Source of the DNA: Corythucha ciliata
Lineage: Eukaryota > Arthropoda > Insecta > Hemiptera > Tingidae
NCBI GenBank assembly: GCA_038030265.1
Contig: CM075942.1
Coordinates: forward strand, 65,910,926-65,974,925
Reading direction: 5' to 3'
DNA: 64,000 bases
Shown: piece after piece, positions 9,610-20,436 of the stretch
Layout of the letters: every line of letters starts with the position of its first letter
Numbering within the stretch: the stretch's first letter is position 1
Program-made: the position numbers and the translations under genes
The notes under the pieces: model-generated
The model's input: the letters and a program-made list of their open reading frames with translations, nothing else
What the model was told of the DNA's origin: nothing
The model's database searches: none

Positions 9610-11273
9610 CGGAGCAGAAGTGGCATTATTCACAGACGTTTCTAATCACGCCATCGGACCTGTCATCCAGCAGAAGACCAATGACGCTTGGCAACCACTC
9701 GCTTTTTTCTCAAAAAAGATCTCTGCTCGTCAAGCTGCGTGGCCCGTCTACTACAGAGAACTTCTAGCGATTTATGAAGCGATTTATGAAGCGATTCATC
9801 ATTTTCGGCATTTTCTGGAAGGCCAAGTATTTACAACTTACACTGACCACAAACCCCTCACACATTTCTTCACACAAAAACATGACAAATTGCCCCCTGT
9901 CCAACGTAATCAGCTCACATACATTTCACAGTTCACAACCGACATCCAACACGTAGGAGGATCTGACAACGTCGTCGCGGACGCCCTATCTCGAGTACAA
10001 TCTGTTTCAACGGCTCTCGATTTCGAATCGTTGTCTCAATCGCAACAATTAGACCCCGAGCTTCAGTCTTGGGAATCAAAAACGTCTTCTCTTACTCTCG
10101 AAAAACTCATCGTTCCTGGCACGCGAATTGAGATAATTTGTGACACCTCAACAGGTCGTCCTCGCCCTTTTATTCCTCATCCTTTACGACGCTCAGTTTT
10201 TCTCAAGTTACACAACCTCAGGTGCTCGTGCGACTACAAGACTGATCACCGAAAGATTCGTTTGACCGTCAATGAAGAAGGATATTCCCGCATGGACACG
10301 TGCTTGTCTTGCTTGTCAACGGTCCAAAGTTTCGCGACACGTCCACTCACCGCTAGGACATTTCGACACTCCTACATCTCGTTTCTCTCACGTCCACATC
10401 GATTTGATCGGCCCACTTCCACTTTCGAATGGTTTCAGGTACTGTCTCACCTGCATCGATCGTGTCACTCGATGGCCAGAAGTAACTCCTCTTCCTGACA
10501 TCACAGCTAACACAGTTGCCCTCGCTTTTCTATCCACGTGGATTTCTCGTTACGGCGTTCCAGAAAAGATCACTACTGATCGCGGTATGCAGTTCATGTC
10601 TTCAGTTTTCTGCACACTTTCGAAACGTTTCGGAATCGATGTGTGTCACACAACGAGTTACCACCCGACATCCATCGGCTTGGTCGAACGCTTGCATCGT
10701 CAGCTAAAAACCGCCATCACTTGCCACGCTGACAGAAATTGGACCGAAAAACTTCCCCTCGTTCTGCTTGGAATACGATCCGCCTTCAAGGAAGATCTTC
10801 AAACCACCTCGGCAACCCTCGTTTTTGGAGAAAGTCTTCGACTTCCAGGAGAATTCTTGTCACCTCAACCCGAAACAAATTCTACTCCTGAGTTAATCGA
10901 ACACCTCGCTAAAATCATCAGTCAGATCCGACCAATACCGACTTCTCGACATTCGACACCTGGTAGTTTCGTCTTCAAAAATCTCGACTCTTGTACACAC
11001 GTCATGTTACGTGATGACAGCACTCGTCATCCCTTCCAAAATCGTTACTCAGGACCCTATCCCGTCGTTAAACGCGACAAAGTCTACAAGACCATCACGA
11101 TCAAGACCAGTTCTGATAAACACGTAACAGTCTCAATCGACCGTGTCAAACCGGCGTATTTTCTTCACGAAGACGTAGACTCTACCACCCTCACCCACCC
11201 GACAACTTCAGCCATAAACAAGAAGGTTCGCTTCGATCTGGGCGAGCTACGCTCTCCTCCTCCAAGGGGGTGA
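9610..11273 (+). pseudogene. Gypsy pol, RNase H and integrase half, broken
   Basis: The RNase H domain opens with F-T-D-V-S-N-H-A-I-G (9626 on) and includes T-Y-T-D-H-K-P-L and a D-A-L-S-R end. The integrase core is in another frame (10272-11273): H-I-D-L-I-G-P-L-P, then I-T-T-D-R-G-M-Q-F and G-L-V-E-R-L-H-R, giving the D,D,E triad. Near 10215 a small indel shifts frame, and a TGA at 10264 replaces an expected Trp codon. A 12-bp tandem duplication repeats I-Y-E-A at 9773-9796. Gag, protease and RT are missing upstream. The element would have made the nuclease that removes RNA and the enzyme that integrates cDNA. Confidence 0.85.
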
Positions 11274-11408
11274 TGTGGCGAAAATTTTCGACCACGTTGT
11301 TTTATAAGGAACATATGAATTTAGTGCCGTTCCGATTTTAAAATTACTACTTTTGAGTTTTTGGGTTCTGTCAAAAATAAAATACTTTTTGTCTCAAGCG
11401 CCTTATTC
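11274..11408 (+). mobile_element. Probable 3' LTR start of the preceding Gypsy element
   Basis: A polypurine tract (CCAAGGGGGTGA) ends at 11273 and is followed by TGTGGCGAAAATTTTCG, a plausible LTR start, with AATAAAA near 11377. The sequence passes into the LINE on the other strand at about 11407, so the LTR may be truncated. Confidence 0.5.
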
Positions 11409-12293
11409 AGAAGTGATAACCAAACCACTTCACTCTCTTAAAATAAGACGGAAAATGACCGGACTCCAGGCATCTGTTAAATATTCGCTCCAGGGGCATT
11501 GCAATAAAATCCTTTATCCTTATTAAAAGCTCATTAGTCATACCATCCTCATGATAAGAACATCTGGTTTTCAAATTACTAATTAAATTCATAATTTCCA
11601 TACTACAAACAGGTTTCAAAAAAATAGATTTAACATTTCGAAAATTACAAATCATATTAGGGTCACTATAGGGTCACCTTGCCTAATTTTTTGCCTCACT
11701 TGTTCTCCCACACTAACAAAATGAGAATTAAAGGCCTGTACAACATCAAAATCCTTCGTTAGTGTCGTATTCTCATTAATTTTAATATCAAATCTAGTAG
11801 AGGACTTCTTTTTTACTCCCGTTGTAGCTTCGTTTACAATTGACCACAATTTTTTTCCATCATGTTTTGCCTCATTTACCAACTTTCTATAATGCATAAC
11901 TTTGGCTGTTTTTATCACATTATTTAGAATATTTCGATACGTCTTAAATTTACCCCTTGCTTGTTCATCATCCCTATGTAATTTAGCCTTTTTAAATAAA
12001 TGATCACGCCTTCTAATAGAAGTAATAATTCCTTTTGAAACCCAATGTTTAATCTTCCGAAATTTACTGTTTGTCTTAATGCTATAATTAACCGAACATT
12101 CTTCAATTAATGATTTAATTTCGTTTATAAGACTAGCCACCAGAACATCTACGTTATTATGATCTAAGACTACGTCCCAATCAACATTCCTTAATTTAAC
12201 AAGAAACTTATCATAATCAATCTTATTCAAAACAATAGAATTACTAAATGTAGAACCACCGATATTATGATCAACTTTCTTTCTGAGTGCCAA
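11407..12293 (-). pseudogene. CR1-group LINE: linker and reverse transcriptase N-terminus, truncated
   Basis: Two overlapping minus-strand frames (11652-12293 and 11407-11655) cover the stretch between endonuclease and RT. The first is Lys-rich, with a W-x-S-K-G-I-I-x-S-I-R-R-R-D motif near residue 84 and A-F-N-S-H-F-V-S-V-G near residue 187. The second holds the start of RT (D-G-M-T-N-E-L-L, then P-L-x-x-I-F-N-R-C-L-E-S-G-x-F-P). The reading stops at 11407 before the catalytic palm, where it abuts the LTR of the Gypsy copy. A frameshift near 11655 and loss of the RT core make the copy inactive. Confidence 0.75.
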
Positions 12294-12870
12294 AGCCGGT
12301 GGTCGGTGATATCAGCATCCAAAATGAAACCGAAACACTCCGCAGATTCTGGACCCTTTACGAATATGTGATCAATACAGGATTTACTACTGCCACTAAT
12401 TCTAGTATAACCGCTAATAGCCGGATACAATCCAAATTCATACAGAACATTTAAACAGTCATTAGAAGTTACATTATTCACCAATATATCAACATTGGTA
12501 TCACCACAAAAAATTTGATAACTAAATTTATTTAGACTTTCCAGGTAAGCACTAAGACTTTGTACAAATGCATCCGTGTCCCTATCGTGGGACTTATACA
12601 CTGCCCTAAGTACAATAGGGCATCCCAACATCAGAAAAGAAATCTGCACGGAGTTACATGAATTCAAAGGGTCTACTATAAAATTTTGCAATTCGATCAA
12701 ATCGGATACAAAAATAGTCACACCTTCAGCCTTGTTTATCGATGAGGAGGAGTTGAACGTTCTATACCCGGGTAGATTAAATACAATTTCATTAGAGTTC
12801 CAGGTTTCCGTTAAAACAATGACATGGAACTGAACGTTGTGAGCATTTAAGTAGGCCCAATACTCCTTAT
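12227..12870 (-). pseudogene. CR1-group LINE: endonuclease domain
   Basis: On the minus strand the frame at 12227-12721 carries the apurinic-type LINE endonuclease C-terminal half. It has F-C-G-D-T-N-V-D-I-L near residue 68 (catalytic D-x-N), then G-Y-T-R-I-S and S-C-I-D-H-I-F-V-K, then D-A-D-I-T-D-H-R (catalytic D-H). The N-terminal half, on to about 12870, is in other frames and broken. Order and strand match ORF1 at 13189-14199 and the RT fragment to the left. Confidence 0.75.
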
Positions 12871-13188
12871 ATTACAACAAAACAAATTTAGCCCATTAAG
12901 ATCAGCTATATAGCTTTCAAATTCACTTAAAGTTCCTCCCGAACGACAATCAATTTTACCAGATAAGTCCACTAAGTCAGATAAATCTACCATAATATAA
13001 TACTAATTTTGATGCACACTGAAATCACCATAAATTACACGGAAAGGGGGGAAAATACAAAACAATAATTATCTTAAGAAACAATATGTTTTAACTTGCA
13101 ATCCGTATCCATACCCAGCAACTGGGCTTGACTACGAACAACAGTGTATTTAGCACCTTCCATTTTTTTCATGAAAATAACACCATTA

Positions 13189-14199
13189 TTAGTCCATACA
13201 ATAACGATAGTTGTATGATCTGGCAAACATTCTTGTTAGCCAAAATAAATGGCTTATTTCCTTGCTCAGCCTGTCATTAATGTAAATTTTCCTATCCGAA
13301 TTAGACTCGGGACAAATAGTTTTGACAAGAATATTCTTATTTTTTTTAGCCATCATTAATTTATTTTTAATTTCAAGCGACTTAAATTTTACAACAACCC
13401 TACAATTAACGATCTGCTGATCTTTATTTTTATTAGGAAGCTTGAAGATAAAACAATCAGATATAGCCTCAAGATTAATGTCCACCCCCAACGTCTTACA
13501 GATTTCCAAAACAACTTCAGGTAAATTTTTATCTAGGAGTTCATCGGCTCCTGAAATTACATCATTGTTCAAAGATTGTTGTTCAAGGGTCGATACTTTA
13601 AATTTCAATTCTTCCATCTCCTTCAAAAGATTAGCATTGGCAAGTTTTAGTTCTTTATATTCCCTTGATATTGTTTTAATTTCCGAGGTAAGCTTATCCA
13701 CTTTTGTCATGTAGTCATCAATCTTATTGGAACAATAATTGACTGACTTTTCGAGCTCCGCAACGCGATTATCCGTTGACCCTACTTTTTTTAGAATTTT
13801 AGCCACGTTCACATTCAGTTTCTTTAATTCCTCCTTATTATCATCAAGAGCATTGTCCCCCGAAGAGTCCGAAAAATTATTTTCATCTTCTTCATCCAAT
13901 TTCTCCGCTAGTTTCTTTTTGGAACGAGTAAATACCTTTTCATCACATTCCGAGCAATTCCACGCAGATTTTTTCGGATTTTCCTTCTTAAAATTTAAGA
14001 AAGACCCGAAAGGAGTGCACTTAGGGTGAAATTGTCCGTTACACCCACAACAATAGAGTTTGTACCGCTCACCTCGAATGCTATGAGAAAAACAAGAGCA
14101 ATGGAGTTGACGTTCTTTCTTTCCCTTGCGAACTCGTAGATTTATACGTAACTTAATTAATAAACCCGTGTAGCCGTTTCGGCACGTATAGTTGTTCAT
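13189..14199 (-). CDS. CR1-group LINE ORF1: PHD-like finger plus coiled coil
   Basis: A 336-codon frame on the minus strand without stops. Residues ~32-85 form a Cys/His-rich finger (C-x-C, C-C-x-C, F-H-P-K-C, W-N-C-x-x-C) of PHD type. Residues ~95-125 are acidic. Residues ~125-215 are heptad-rich coiled coil (K-L-x-x-x-I-x-x-x-x-x-E-L-K-x-L). Residues ~225-330 resemble the RRM-like or transposase-22-like C-terminal domain of LINE ORF1 proteins, ending in a Y-I-N-D-R-L motif. Such proteins coat element RNA. The start lies close to the element 5' end, and this is the only intact part of the copy. Confidence 0.8.
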   Translation of the reverse strand: MNNYTCRNGYTGLLIKLRINLRVRKGKKERQLHCSCFSHSIRGERYKLYCCGCNGQFHPKCTPFGSFLNFKKENPKKSAWNCSECDEKVFTRSKKKLAEKLDEEDENNFSDSSGDNALDDNKEELKKLNVNVAKILKKVGSTDNRVAELEKSVNYCSNKIDDYMTKVDKLTSEIKTISREYKELKLANANLLKEMEELKFKVSTLEQQSLNNDVISGADELLDKNLPEVVLEICKTLGVDINLEAISDCFIFKLPNKNKDQQIVNCRVVVKFKSLEIKNKLMMAKKNKNILVKTICPESNSDRKIYINDRLSKEISHLFWLTRMFARSYNYRYCMD

Positions 14200-14285
14200 C
14201 GAGAAGATGTTACCTGCGCGGTTGGGAGAGAGGGAGAAAAACCCATGTACATTTGCATTTTTTTAATTGATTAACTGCCTGTTTA

Positions 14286-14335
14286 TCGTTGCCTGATGAG
14301 GACGGCGAATTGACCGACGAAACGTCGGTTTATAT
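14286..14335 (+). ncRNA. Hammerhead-ribozyme-like motif
   Basis: The sequence CCTGATGAG, an 18-nt insert containing CGG...CCG, then CGAAACGTCGG reproduces the two conserved hammerhead boxes (CUGAUGA and GAAA) at the right distance. Stem II (GGACGG with CCGAC) has a mismatch and a bulge, and stems I and III are not obvious. Such motifs are known from retroelement ends. It lies just upstream of the LINE ORF1 but on the opposite strand. Activity is unproven. Confidence 0.4.
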
Positions 14336-14405
14336 GAAAAAAAACAGCTTAAATTTTTTTTTCACCTAATAGCCCTAATTGGTCGATAATTAGTATAAGA
14401 ATGAG

Positions 14406-14551
14406 GTCTATTCGTTTGTCGTCCGGAGCTGCACTATTAGCACTGAAAGTACTAACCTTTCATTATTTTTTCGCGTTATTTCACATGATAACCCGCGAGG
14501 TTGTAAAATTTCGTGCTGCTCGGAGTAGTCCGGGACGACAAACGAATAGAC
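14406..14551. mobile_element. Small inverted-repeat (MITE-like) element
   Basis: GTCTATTCGTTTGTCGTCCG at 14406 is mirrored by the complement at 14530-14551 with one extra base. Further pairing continues inside (AGCTGCAC with AGCAGCAC). No target duplication was identified. Confidence 0.5.
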
Positions 14552-15371
14552 AATAGAATAGAAACTGTAACGAAGGGACAAAAACACGATGAGAACAAGT
14601 AACGTCAGGAAGAAGAACGCCCAATTTTACAGCTTCTTTGGAGATGGTGTGGGGGGTTCCGACTCTCCCACTCAGAAGAAGTAGCCTCAGTAAGACCCTG
14701 ATCTTCAAACTTTATGTATGATTTCTGCTCTGCAGTTCACAAAGGGCTAAAATAAAGGAACCATGTGAACTGAACTTGAATAAAGTAAAGAACGCAGTGC
14801 TATCTTGTGGGATCAAAAATGAGAAATTTATTTGAGACCGCTGATTTAGGGTGGGAGGGGGTGGAGTGGTGCAACTTGTAATCCATATGACTTTGGGAGA
14901 AATCATGGGAGGGGAAGCTTCATTGTGTGAAGTTTGGTCCCTCATTAATTTTTTTACTCCCGTGACGTCAATTTTGACAAAAATTTCCTTAGTTACGAGC
15001 ATACCTCTGTAAGTCTATTTGCCTTGAGTTATACAGGGTGTAACGGGAAAACGGGGCATAATTGAAATGGGTGATTCTACATCACATGTGGGTCAAAAAT
15101 GACTATATGAACCATGGTCCGATTATTGACCGTTTCCGAGAAAATCGCAGTTTTCCTGACTGTCAATGCATCGGGCGTTTTTTTCGAAAATCGGTCGGTA
15201 TCTTAGCAACCATCAACCCTGGGGAAATTTATAGGACAGCATTGGAAAGAGCACAAAATTCTTCAAGAATCTGTCGCCGGTATTTTTAATTAATAAATTA
15301 ATTAAACTGATGTTATCCGGACGACGATGGAAGAACATAGCCCAACACGATTCGAGTTTCGAGAAAAAATG
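14552..15371. other. Non-coding; possible mariner-type end at 15029
   Basis: No gene was recognised. TATACAGGGTGTAACGGGAA at 15029-15048 resembles the end of Tc1/mariner-derived repeats, but no matching inverted end was found nearby. Confidence 0.3.
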
Positions 15372-15444
15372 GCTCCCCGGCGGGATTTGAACCCGCAACC
15401 TCTGGATTACCAGTCCAGCACGCTGCCAATTGCGCCACGGAGAC
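15372..15444 (-). tRNA. tRNA-like gene, anticodon GGT (nominal Thr)
   Basis: A 73-nt cloverleaf folds on the minus strand. Acceptor arms GTCTCCG and CGGGGAG pair except for G1-G72. The D arm is GCGC/GCGT, the anticodon arm CTGGA-CTGGTAA-TCCAG is perfect, and the T arm is GCGGG-TTCAAAT-CCCGC. A run of six T follows three bases downstream, which suits Pol III termination. The loop CTGGTAA gives anticodon GGT, which reads ACC. Eukaryotes normally read this codon with A34 (inosine) tRNAs, so this may be a pseudogene or SINE relative; the 5' half resembles tRNA-Asn. Confidence 0.65.
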
Positions 15445-15568
15445 GCCTTTGGGAGTCGTACTCCGAGGGATAAGCTAAGCCGAACCCCACCCAGGTCCAT
15501 TGTTTCTCGAAACTCTAGGCGCTTCTCCTGATCGGTAAACCACGCTGAATTTTATCTTATCTAGATGT

Positions 15569-15896
15569 AGTTCACTAAAAAATAAATATCACTTATTTAT
15601 TTGTCGCCAACAGACACATTTCGGAGGGCAGCTTCAATTCAGTGACCGAATTTGTTGATTTTACCGCACTGTAAAACAATTTTCGCAGGCTTGACTCACC
15701 AAAAAACAATTTATCGAATTTCACTCTCTAAGAAACTATATCCCCCCCCCCCGAAACCACGCGGACCGCCCTTCTCTGACAACGGAAAATCTTTGAGACT
15801 CCAACCTGACCCCAGGCAAGGGACTACTTAACACATGATGCTGTGAAAGCTTCCGAGCAGTAAGCAATGTTTCCACCGATACATGAGAAGCCAGCT
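15569..15896 (+). repeat. Left arm of a 328-bp inverted repeat
   Basis: It is nearly the exact reverse complement of 16943-17270, with scattered substitutions and small indels. The innermost ~30 bp correspond to LINE coding sequence. The two arms enclose 1046 bp holding the LINE tail. Confidence 0.8.
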
Positions 15897-16020
15897 CCGG
15901 AGTAAGAATATCGCACTGTTGAGCTAATCGTGGGATCAATATAATATATGTCGAGAACTTTGACCTTCTGAGAAGTATCAAAGCTCCCCAAATCTCTAAG
16001 CCCCAGAAGGATAGAGCATG

Positions 16021-16022
<2 letters not shown>

Positions 16023-16053
<31 letters not shown>
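16023..16053 (-). other. LINE poly(A) tail (T31 on the + strand)
   Basis: An uninterrupted run of 31 T lies just beyond the 3' end of the minus-strand LINE coding region. It marks the 3' end of that insertion. Confidence 0.8.
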
Positions 16054-16057
<4 letters not shown>

Positions 16058-16150
16058 GGGGAGGGAAGCCCAGAAGAAACTATCTTCTACCAAACTCGAC
16101 CTATAAGATCTATTGTGGTGTCCCCTCAGGTTGCCCTGCCAAGAAAGACG

Positions 16151-16996
16151 CTAGTTTTCAAGCGTCCTCCACCACCACTCCTCAACGAAGTTGAGGATAT
16201 TTCCCGTAGCCATCCTGGAGATGTCCTCCGGTTGAAGCACATCATTTCCAAGATGTTTAAAGCGTAACCGCCCCAGAGCCCGGCACTCACACAGTACGTG
16301 CTCTGCTGTTTCCACGGCCAAGTCGCAAAATCTGCAAATGTCCGTGTCAGACTTCTCCATTAGTCTGAGTGTATATCGAAGGGCACAATGTCCCGTTAGC
16401 AGTCCCACCAAGATCCTAAGGTCTCCTCGGCTCAGAGAGATCAGGCCCTTCTCCGATCGTCCCTTTGGAGTGACAAAGAGCTTGGCCTGTCTGAGACCTG
16501 GTTGTCTAACCCAGTGTTCACGATGCCTCTCGTCCAACCACGCCTGCACCTGCCTCTTCGTGACCCCGAGACTTGGCTCCGGGCCCACGTAAGGCATCTC
16601 TGATCCTCTCTTCGCGAGTTGATCAGCCATTTCATTCCCCTCAAACCCCTTGTGACCCGGCACCCAAATAAAAGTAATGCTGTTTGCCGTTGCCACAGGC
16701 CTGAGGGCTTCAAGACATCCCCAAACTAGCTTCGAATTCACGCTACTTGAGCCTAGGGCTTTAAGAGCCGCCTGGCTGTCAGACAGGATAAAGATATTCG
16801 CTTTCCGGAGACCCCTCTCACTAATCTTCCGCGCACAGGCTTCTATAGCATAGATCTCCGCCTGAAAGATGGTGGCGGTCGTCCCAAAGGACTCCCAATG
16901 CTGAAGCCTGGGGCCAAAGACCCCAATGCCAGCACCCCTGCGAGCTGGCTTCTCATGTATCGGTGGAAACATTGCGTACTGCTCGGAAGCTTTCAT
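16151..16996 (-). pseudogene. LINE ORF2 C-terminus: RNase H and Cys-rich tail
   Basis: A 281-codon minus-strand frame, open throughout. Residues ~48-135 are an RNase H domain: Q-A-E-I-Y-A-I (catalytic E), L-S-D-S-Q-A-A-L (D) and W-V-P-G-H-K-G then N-E-x-A-D-type N-E-M-A-D (D). The tail holds C-R-F-C and H-V-L-C-E-C, the zinc-binding signature after RNase H in R1/LOA and I-type LINEs. The endonuclease and RT are absent, so it is a 5'-truncated insertion, with its poly(A) at 16023-16053. The first ~20 codons overlap the right inverted-repeat arm. Confidence 0.85.
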
Positions 16997-17270
16997 AGCA
17001 TCATGTGCTAAGTAGTTCCTTGCCTGGGGTCAGGTTGGAGTCTCAAAGATTTTCCGTTGTCAGAGAAGGATGGTCCGCGTGGTTTGGGGGAGGGGGAATA
17101 TAGTTTCTTAGAGAGCCAAATTCGATAAATTGTTTTTTGGTGAGTCAAGCCTGCGAAAATTGTTTTACAGTGCGGTAAAATCAACAAATTCGGTCACTGA
17201 ATTGAAGCTGCCCTCCGAAATGTGTCTGTTGGCGACAAATAAATAAGTGATATTTATTTTTTAGTGAACT
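16943..17270 (-). repeat. Right arm of the 328-bp inverted repeat
   Basis: Reverse complement of 15569-15896, same length. It includes the start of the LINE RNase H frame and about 270 bp of non-LINE sequence. Confidence 0.8.
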
Positions 17271-17330
17271 CAACACGCAAAAATATCCCCAAAATCGATA
17301 TTAAGAGAGCGAAATCTGAGGAATTTGTTT

Positions 17331-17643
17331 GAACATTTCTTTTAGTTCAGAAAAATCCGCAAAGTTGTTTTTATAGAGAGAGTAATTCTCGGATTTTCGG
17401 AGTGAAATTTCTCGAAATTTGTTTGTCAGTGAGCCAGATCCAGGAAAATAGCTAATTTTTTAGCAAGAAAGATCAGGAAAATTGATTTCTCAGTGATTGA
17501 AATCCGTGAATTTTTTTTTTTTTAAGGGGCATAGCTGCAAAATTGATTTTTTATTGTGCAAAAAACGACGAAAGTGGCTTTTGAATTAGTCCACCCCGCA
17601 AAATTGGGCCTTTATTACAAAAAAGAGCCACGAAATTGGCGTT
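17331..17643 (+). repeat. Dispersed ~310-bp repeat, copy 1
   Basis: Nearly identical to 21342-21648 in the same orientation, starting GAACATTTCTTTTAGTTCAG and ending CACGAAATTGGCGTT. Internally it consists of loose ~40-bp units of the form CAGTGAGCC...AAATTGATTTTT. Confidence 0.8.
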
Positions 17644-19079
17644 CTCGCACCCTCGATCCCTCGAGCCAATGATTATGCGTTATTAATTATATATGTATGC
17701 ATCGGCAATTTTCCGCACAACTCAACGGTCTTGAGAGAATTGACCTACCTTCGTTCGACTAGAATGCTTCAATGCCCAATTACCACGGTTACACGGTTAA
17801 CTCTGCCTTCGGGCTATTTCTCTCTTTCGCTCCCCCCTCCCACCATCATTAACGATATGGAGATTAAATTAAGTAAAAATCCGGGTAAAATCTGTTCTTT
17901 TCCCATGAATGTGAGCGTTAGCACAATTGGGTCCCAAGCCGATTATAATTTAGCTACACCACCAGATTTTTTTTTTTTTTTTTCGCATCTATTAAAAAAT
18001 TAAAAATTCTCTTTACAAGAGTAGGTACTAATAATATTCTAAAAAATGCTACGGTTCCCTTTTAAGTACGCGCTTGTGATGGGAACAGGTGCCGCCGTTG
18101 ATTAAATCGTATGGGTTTTTAGGCTCATGTCACGTAATTTCTATAAACTCCAAAACAGAATAACAAACTGTACAGCCTAGTCTCTTAAAAACTGCAAAAA
18201 AGTCTTAATATTTTTAATAAAAAATGAATAAATGGAAGTAAAAACTTAAATAAAAATAATCAAACCATTAATTTTGCTCGTGAAAGCTCATAACATGTAT
18301 ATTGCATTTAGTAAAACGAATTTTCCCAGAAACTTCGCAAATACCAAACGGAGCCTGAAGGAAGTTAATTTATATTCTCACTGAAATTCGCCACCCTTTC
18401 TCCGTCAATATTTACTCTCTTTCGCCTTCTACTAGCTCCTTTCTTTTCATCACCATCACATATTCACACTCGTCCCTATCTGAAGGTGAACCAAGCAAGA
18501 CGGTCCATCGTCGAGGGAGGCTGAGCCTCCGTCGTGGGAAAATGGATAATCGAGAGAGAGAGAGTGAGAGAGTGGGTGAGAGTGAGAGGTCCCAAGAATA
18601 TAACTAATGCAAGACATTCTCAGAGTGACATTTTCATACACAACGATCGAATAGGAGACGATTCTAACACTGCATGAGAGACGGGATGATAGAGAGAGTG
18701 GGCTTATGAAATGGATGATGTTCCGCAAGCCATTGTGTTGTCAATGTGTGTGCGTATGGGAGGGGGTGGGGGAACACATAATGGTGGAAGTAACATCCAT
18801 CACTTATTCTTTTTTTTTTTTTGACTTGGTATTTTCACGCAGGCATTTATCGATATATACGGTTTTGTACACATCTCGCGTTCCTCCGGAGAAGCGGGTG
18901 AATAAATTAAGATGGCAGGCAATGCGTGCGCTCATTCTGCTCGCGGTTTGTAGGCTCCGCGGATATTTATTGGTTAGCAGTGTCGAAAATACTTATTACG
19001 AAGTAACGCACCAAAACTGGCCGACGATTTATAAAACGCCAATTCACATCTCAATTACAGAAATTTACGAAGGCTCAAT
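17644..19079. other. Non-coding stretch
   Basis: No gene is supported. It contains poly-T runs and a (GA)n-rich microsatellite at 18550-18595. A short open segment after an AG at 18842 with a weak donor (18896) was considered and not called. Confidence 0.35.
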
Positions 19080-19180
19080 TATAGTCGAGAATGAGTATTT
19101 TTCGCAATTTTAGCCACGAATATTATTAATTTTTAAAAACTTTCAGCAGCAAATTAACGTCCCTTCTCAATTTTAGCTCC
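19080..19180 (+). repeat. Short minisatellite patch, forward orientation
   Basis: TTTTTCGCAATTTTAGCCACGAATATT and CTTCTCAATTTTAGCTCC are copies of the ~30-bp unit seen at 835-1720. Confidence 0.5.
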
Positions 19181-20436
19181 TTAAAAGACGGAAAAAACAA
19201 ATTTGAATTCTGCCGACCAATAGCATTTAGGTCGTGTTTAAATAGGCCCGGCCCCACTATAGTAGAGAACCTTTAAAACACAGGTACTGCAACACGGATT
19301 TAACCGCCATATTTGGTCCCTCAGTCGTTAGGGTAAACACAATATCATGAATGAAAAAATTGTCATTGTAACAGCAAACAAACGCGGAGCGCGGTCGAAA
19401 TAAATAAAAATATCCTTCTTGTCAATGAGATCACGTGATAATTATAATCATACGAGGGACCAAGTATGGCGCCGATTTGCGTGTTGCAGTACTCGTGTTT
19501 TATAGTGCCTTAACTATAGGGGAGATTTTTGGCTCGCCTAAATGTTCTCTCGGGCATTTCCATATTATTTCTTCCTCCGTGATCGTATTTGATAAATATA
19601 GTAGCTGGCCAGCCCCGACTGTGCACAAACGCTTAACGAGTAGCCATCTAATTGCAACATTAAGCTCCAAGCATTGAGTTGGCAAGTCCAGGGTCCTAAA
19701 TTGATCGGAATTACAGGGGCTCAAACCCCAGCCCCGCCCCCACCCCCATTTTCTTTTACCCCGTGATGTACATGCTCGGGCACCCAGGCCTGTCGTGAGG
19801 CCCCGTCACCCCCCCTCCACTGATTGATGTGCGTCCCGCTGTCCCCGATTCTAGCTGTGAAAGCCCCGGCTATAGCTGTGAAACCCCCCCCCCCCCTAAC
19901 TATATAATTCCCCGGGTTTTATACTAAAACCCCAGGGACATGTGTTTGTAAAACCTTAATGCCCGTATTTATGAACGTTCCTTGACATTAAGGAACCCTT
20001 GAAATTCATTAAAACAGATGTTTTTGTTGTGATCAAAACTGTTCTCAACGGTTCCTTGACTCGAGGAAGCTTCAAGGAACGTTCATAAATGCGGCCCTAA
20101 GTGTTGTGGACAACAAGCAGTTTTCTGCTTGCTGCTGCTGCTGTTACAATTGATGCTATCGGGACATTCTCCCCCGTTCGACCCTGAGCTCGCCGGGATC
20201 ACTGACCGAGCGGCGAATAATTCCTTGGGTCGAGCTCCTTTTCTCTATAAAACCCTCGCACAACACAAAAGGGCGTTACACCCCCTTCCCACCGACACAA
20301 TTACAGCACAAATGGTACTAACAGTGACTGACAATTCGCGGCAGTGTGAGTTTCATGTCTTAATTTCAGTAAAATTGTGAGTTTCGGCTCTTTTTACTTC
20401 CATGTTCTCTTAGGGAAAGGAATTATGAAGCTGAAA
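19181..20436. other. Non-coding stretch
   Basis: No gene was recognised. A small inverted pair lies at 19970-20090 (GCCCGTATTTATGAACGTTCCTTGA with its complement near 20070), and C-rich runs occur around 19730-19900. Confidence 0.4.

Noticed and set aside
15213..15500. 95-codon minus-strand frame with a W-R-N-W-Q-R-A-G stretch
   Set aside because: It is the translation of the tRNA-like gene at 15372-15444.
18842..18896. Short segment between an AG and GTGAAT that could be a micro-exon
   Set aside because: The donor is weak, there is no protein similarity, and the peptide is too short to judge.
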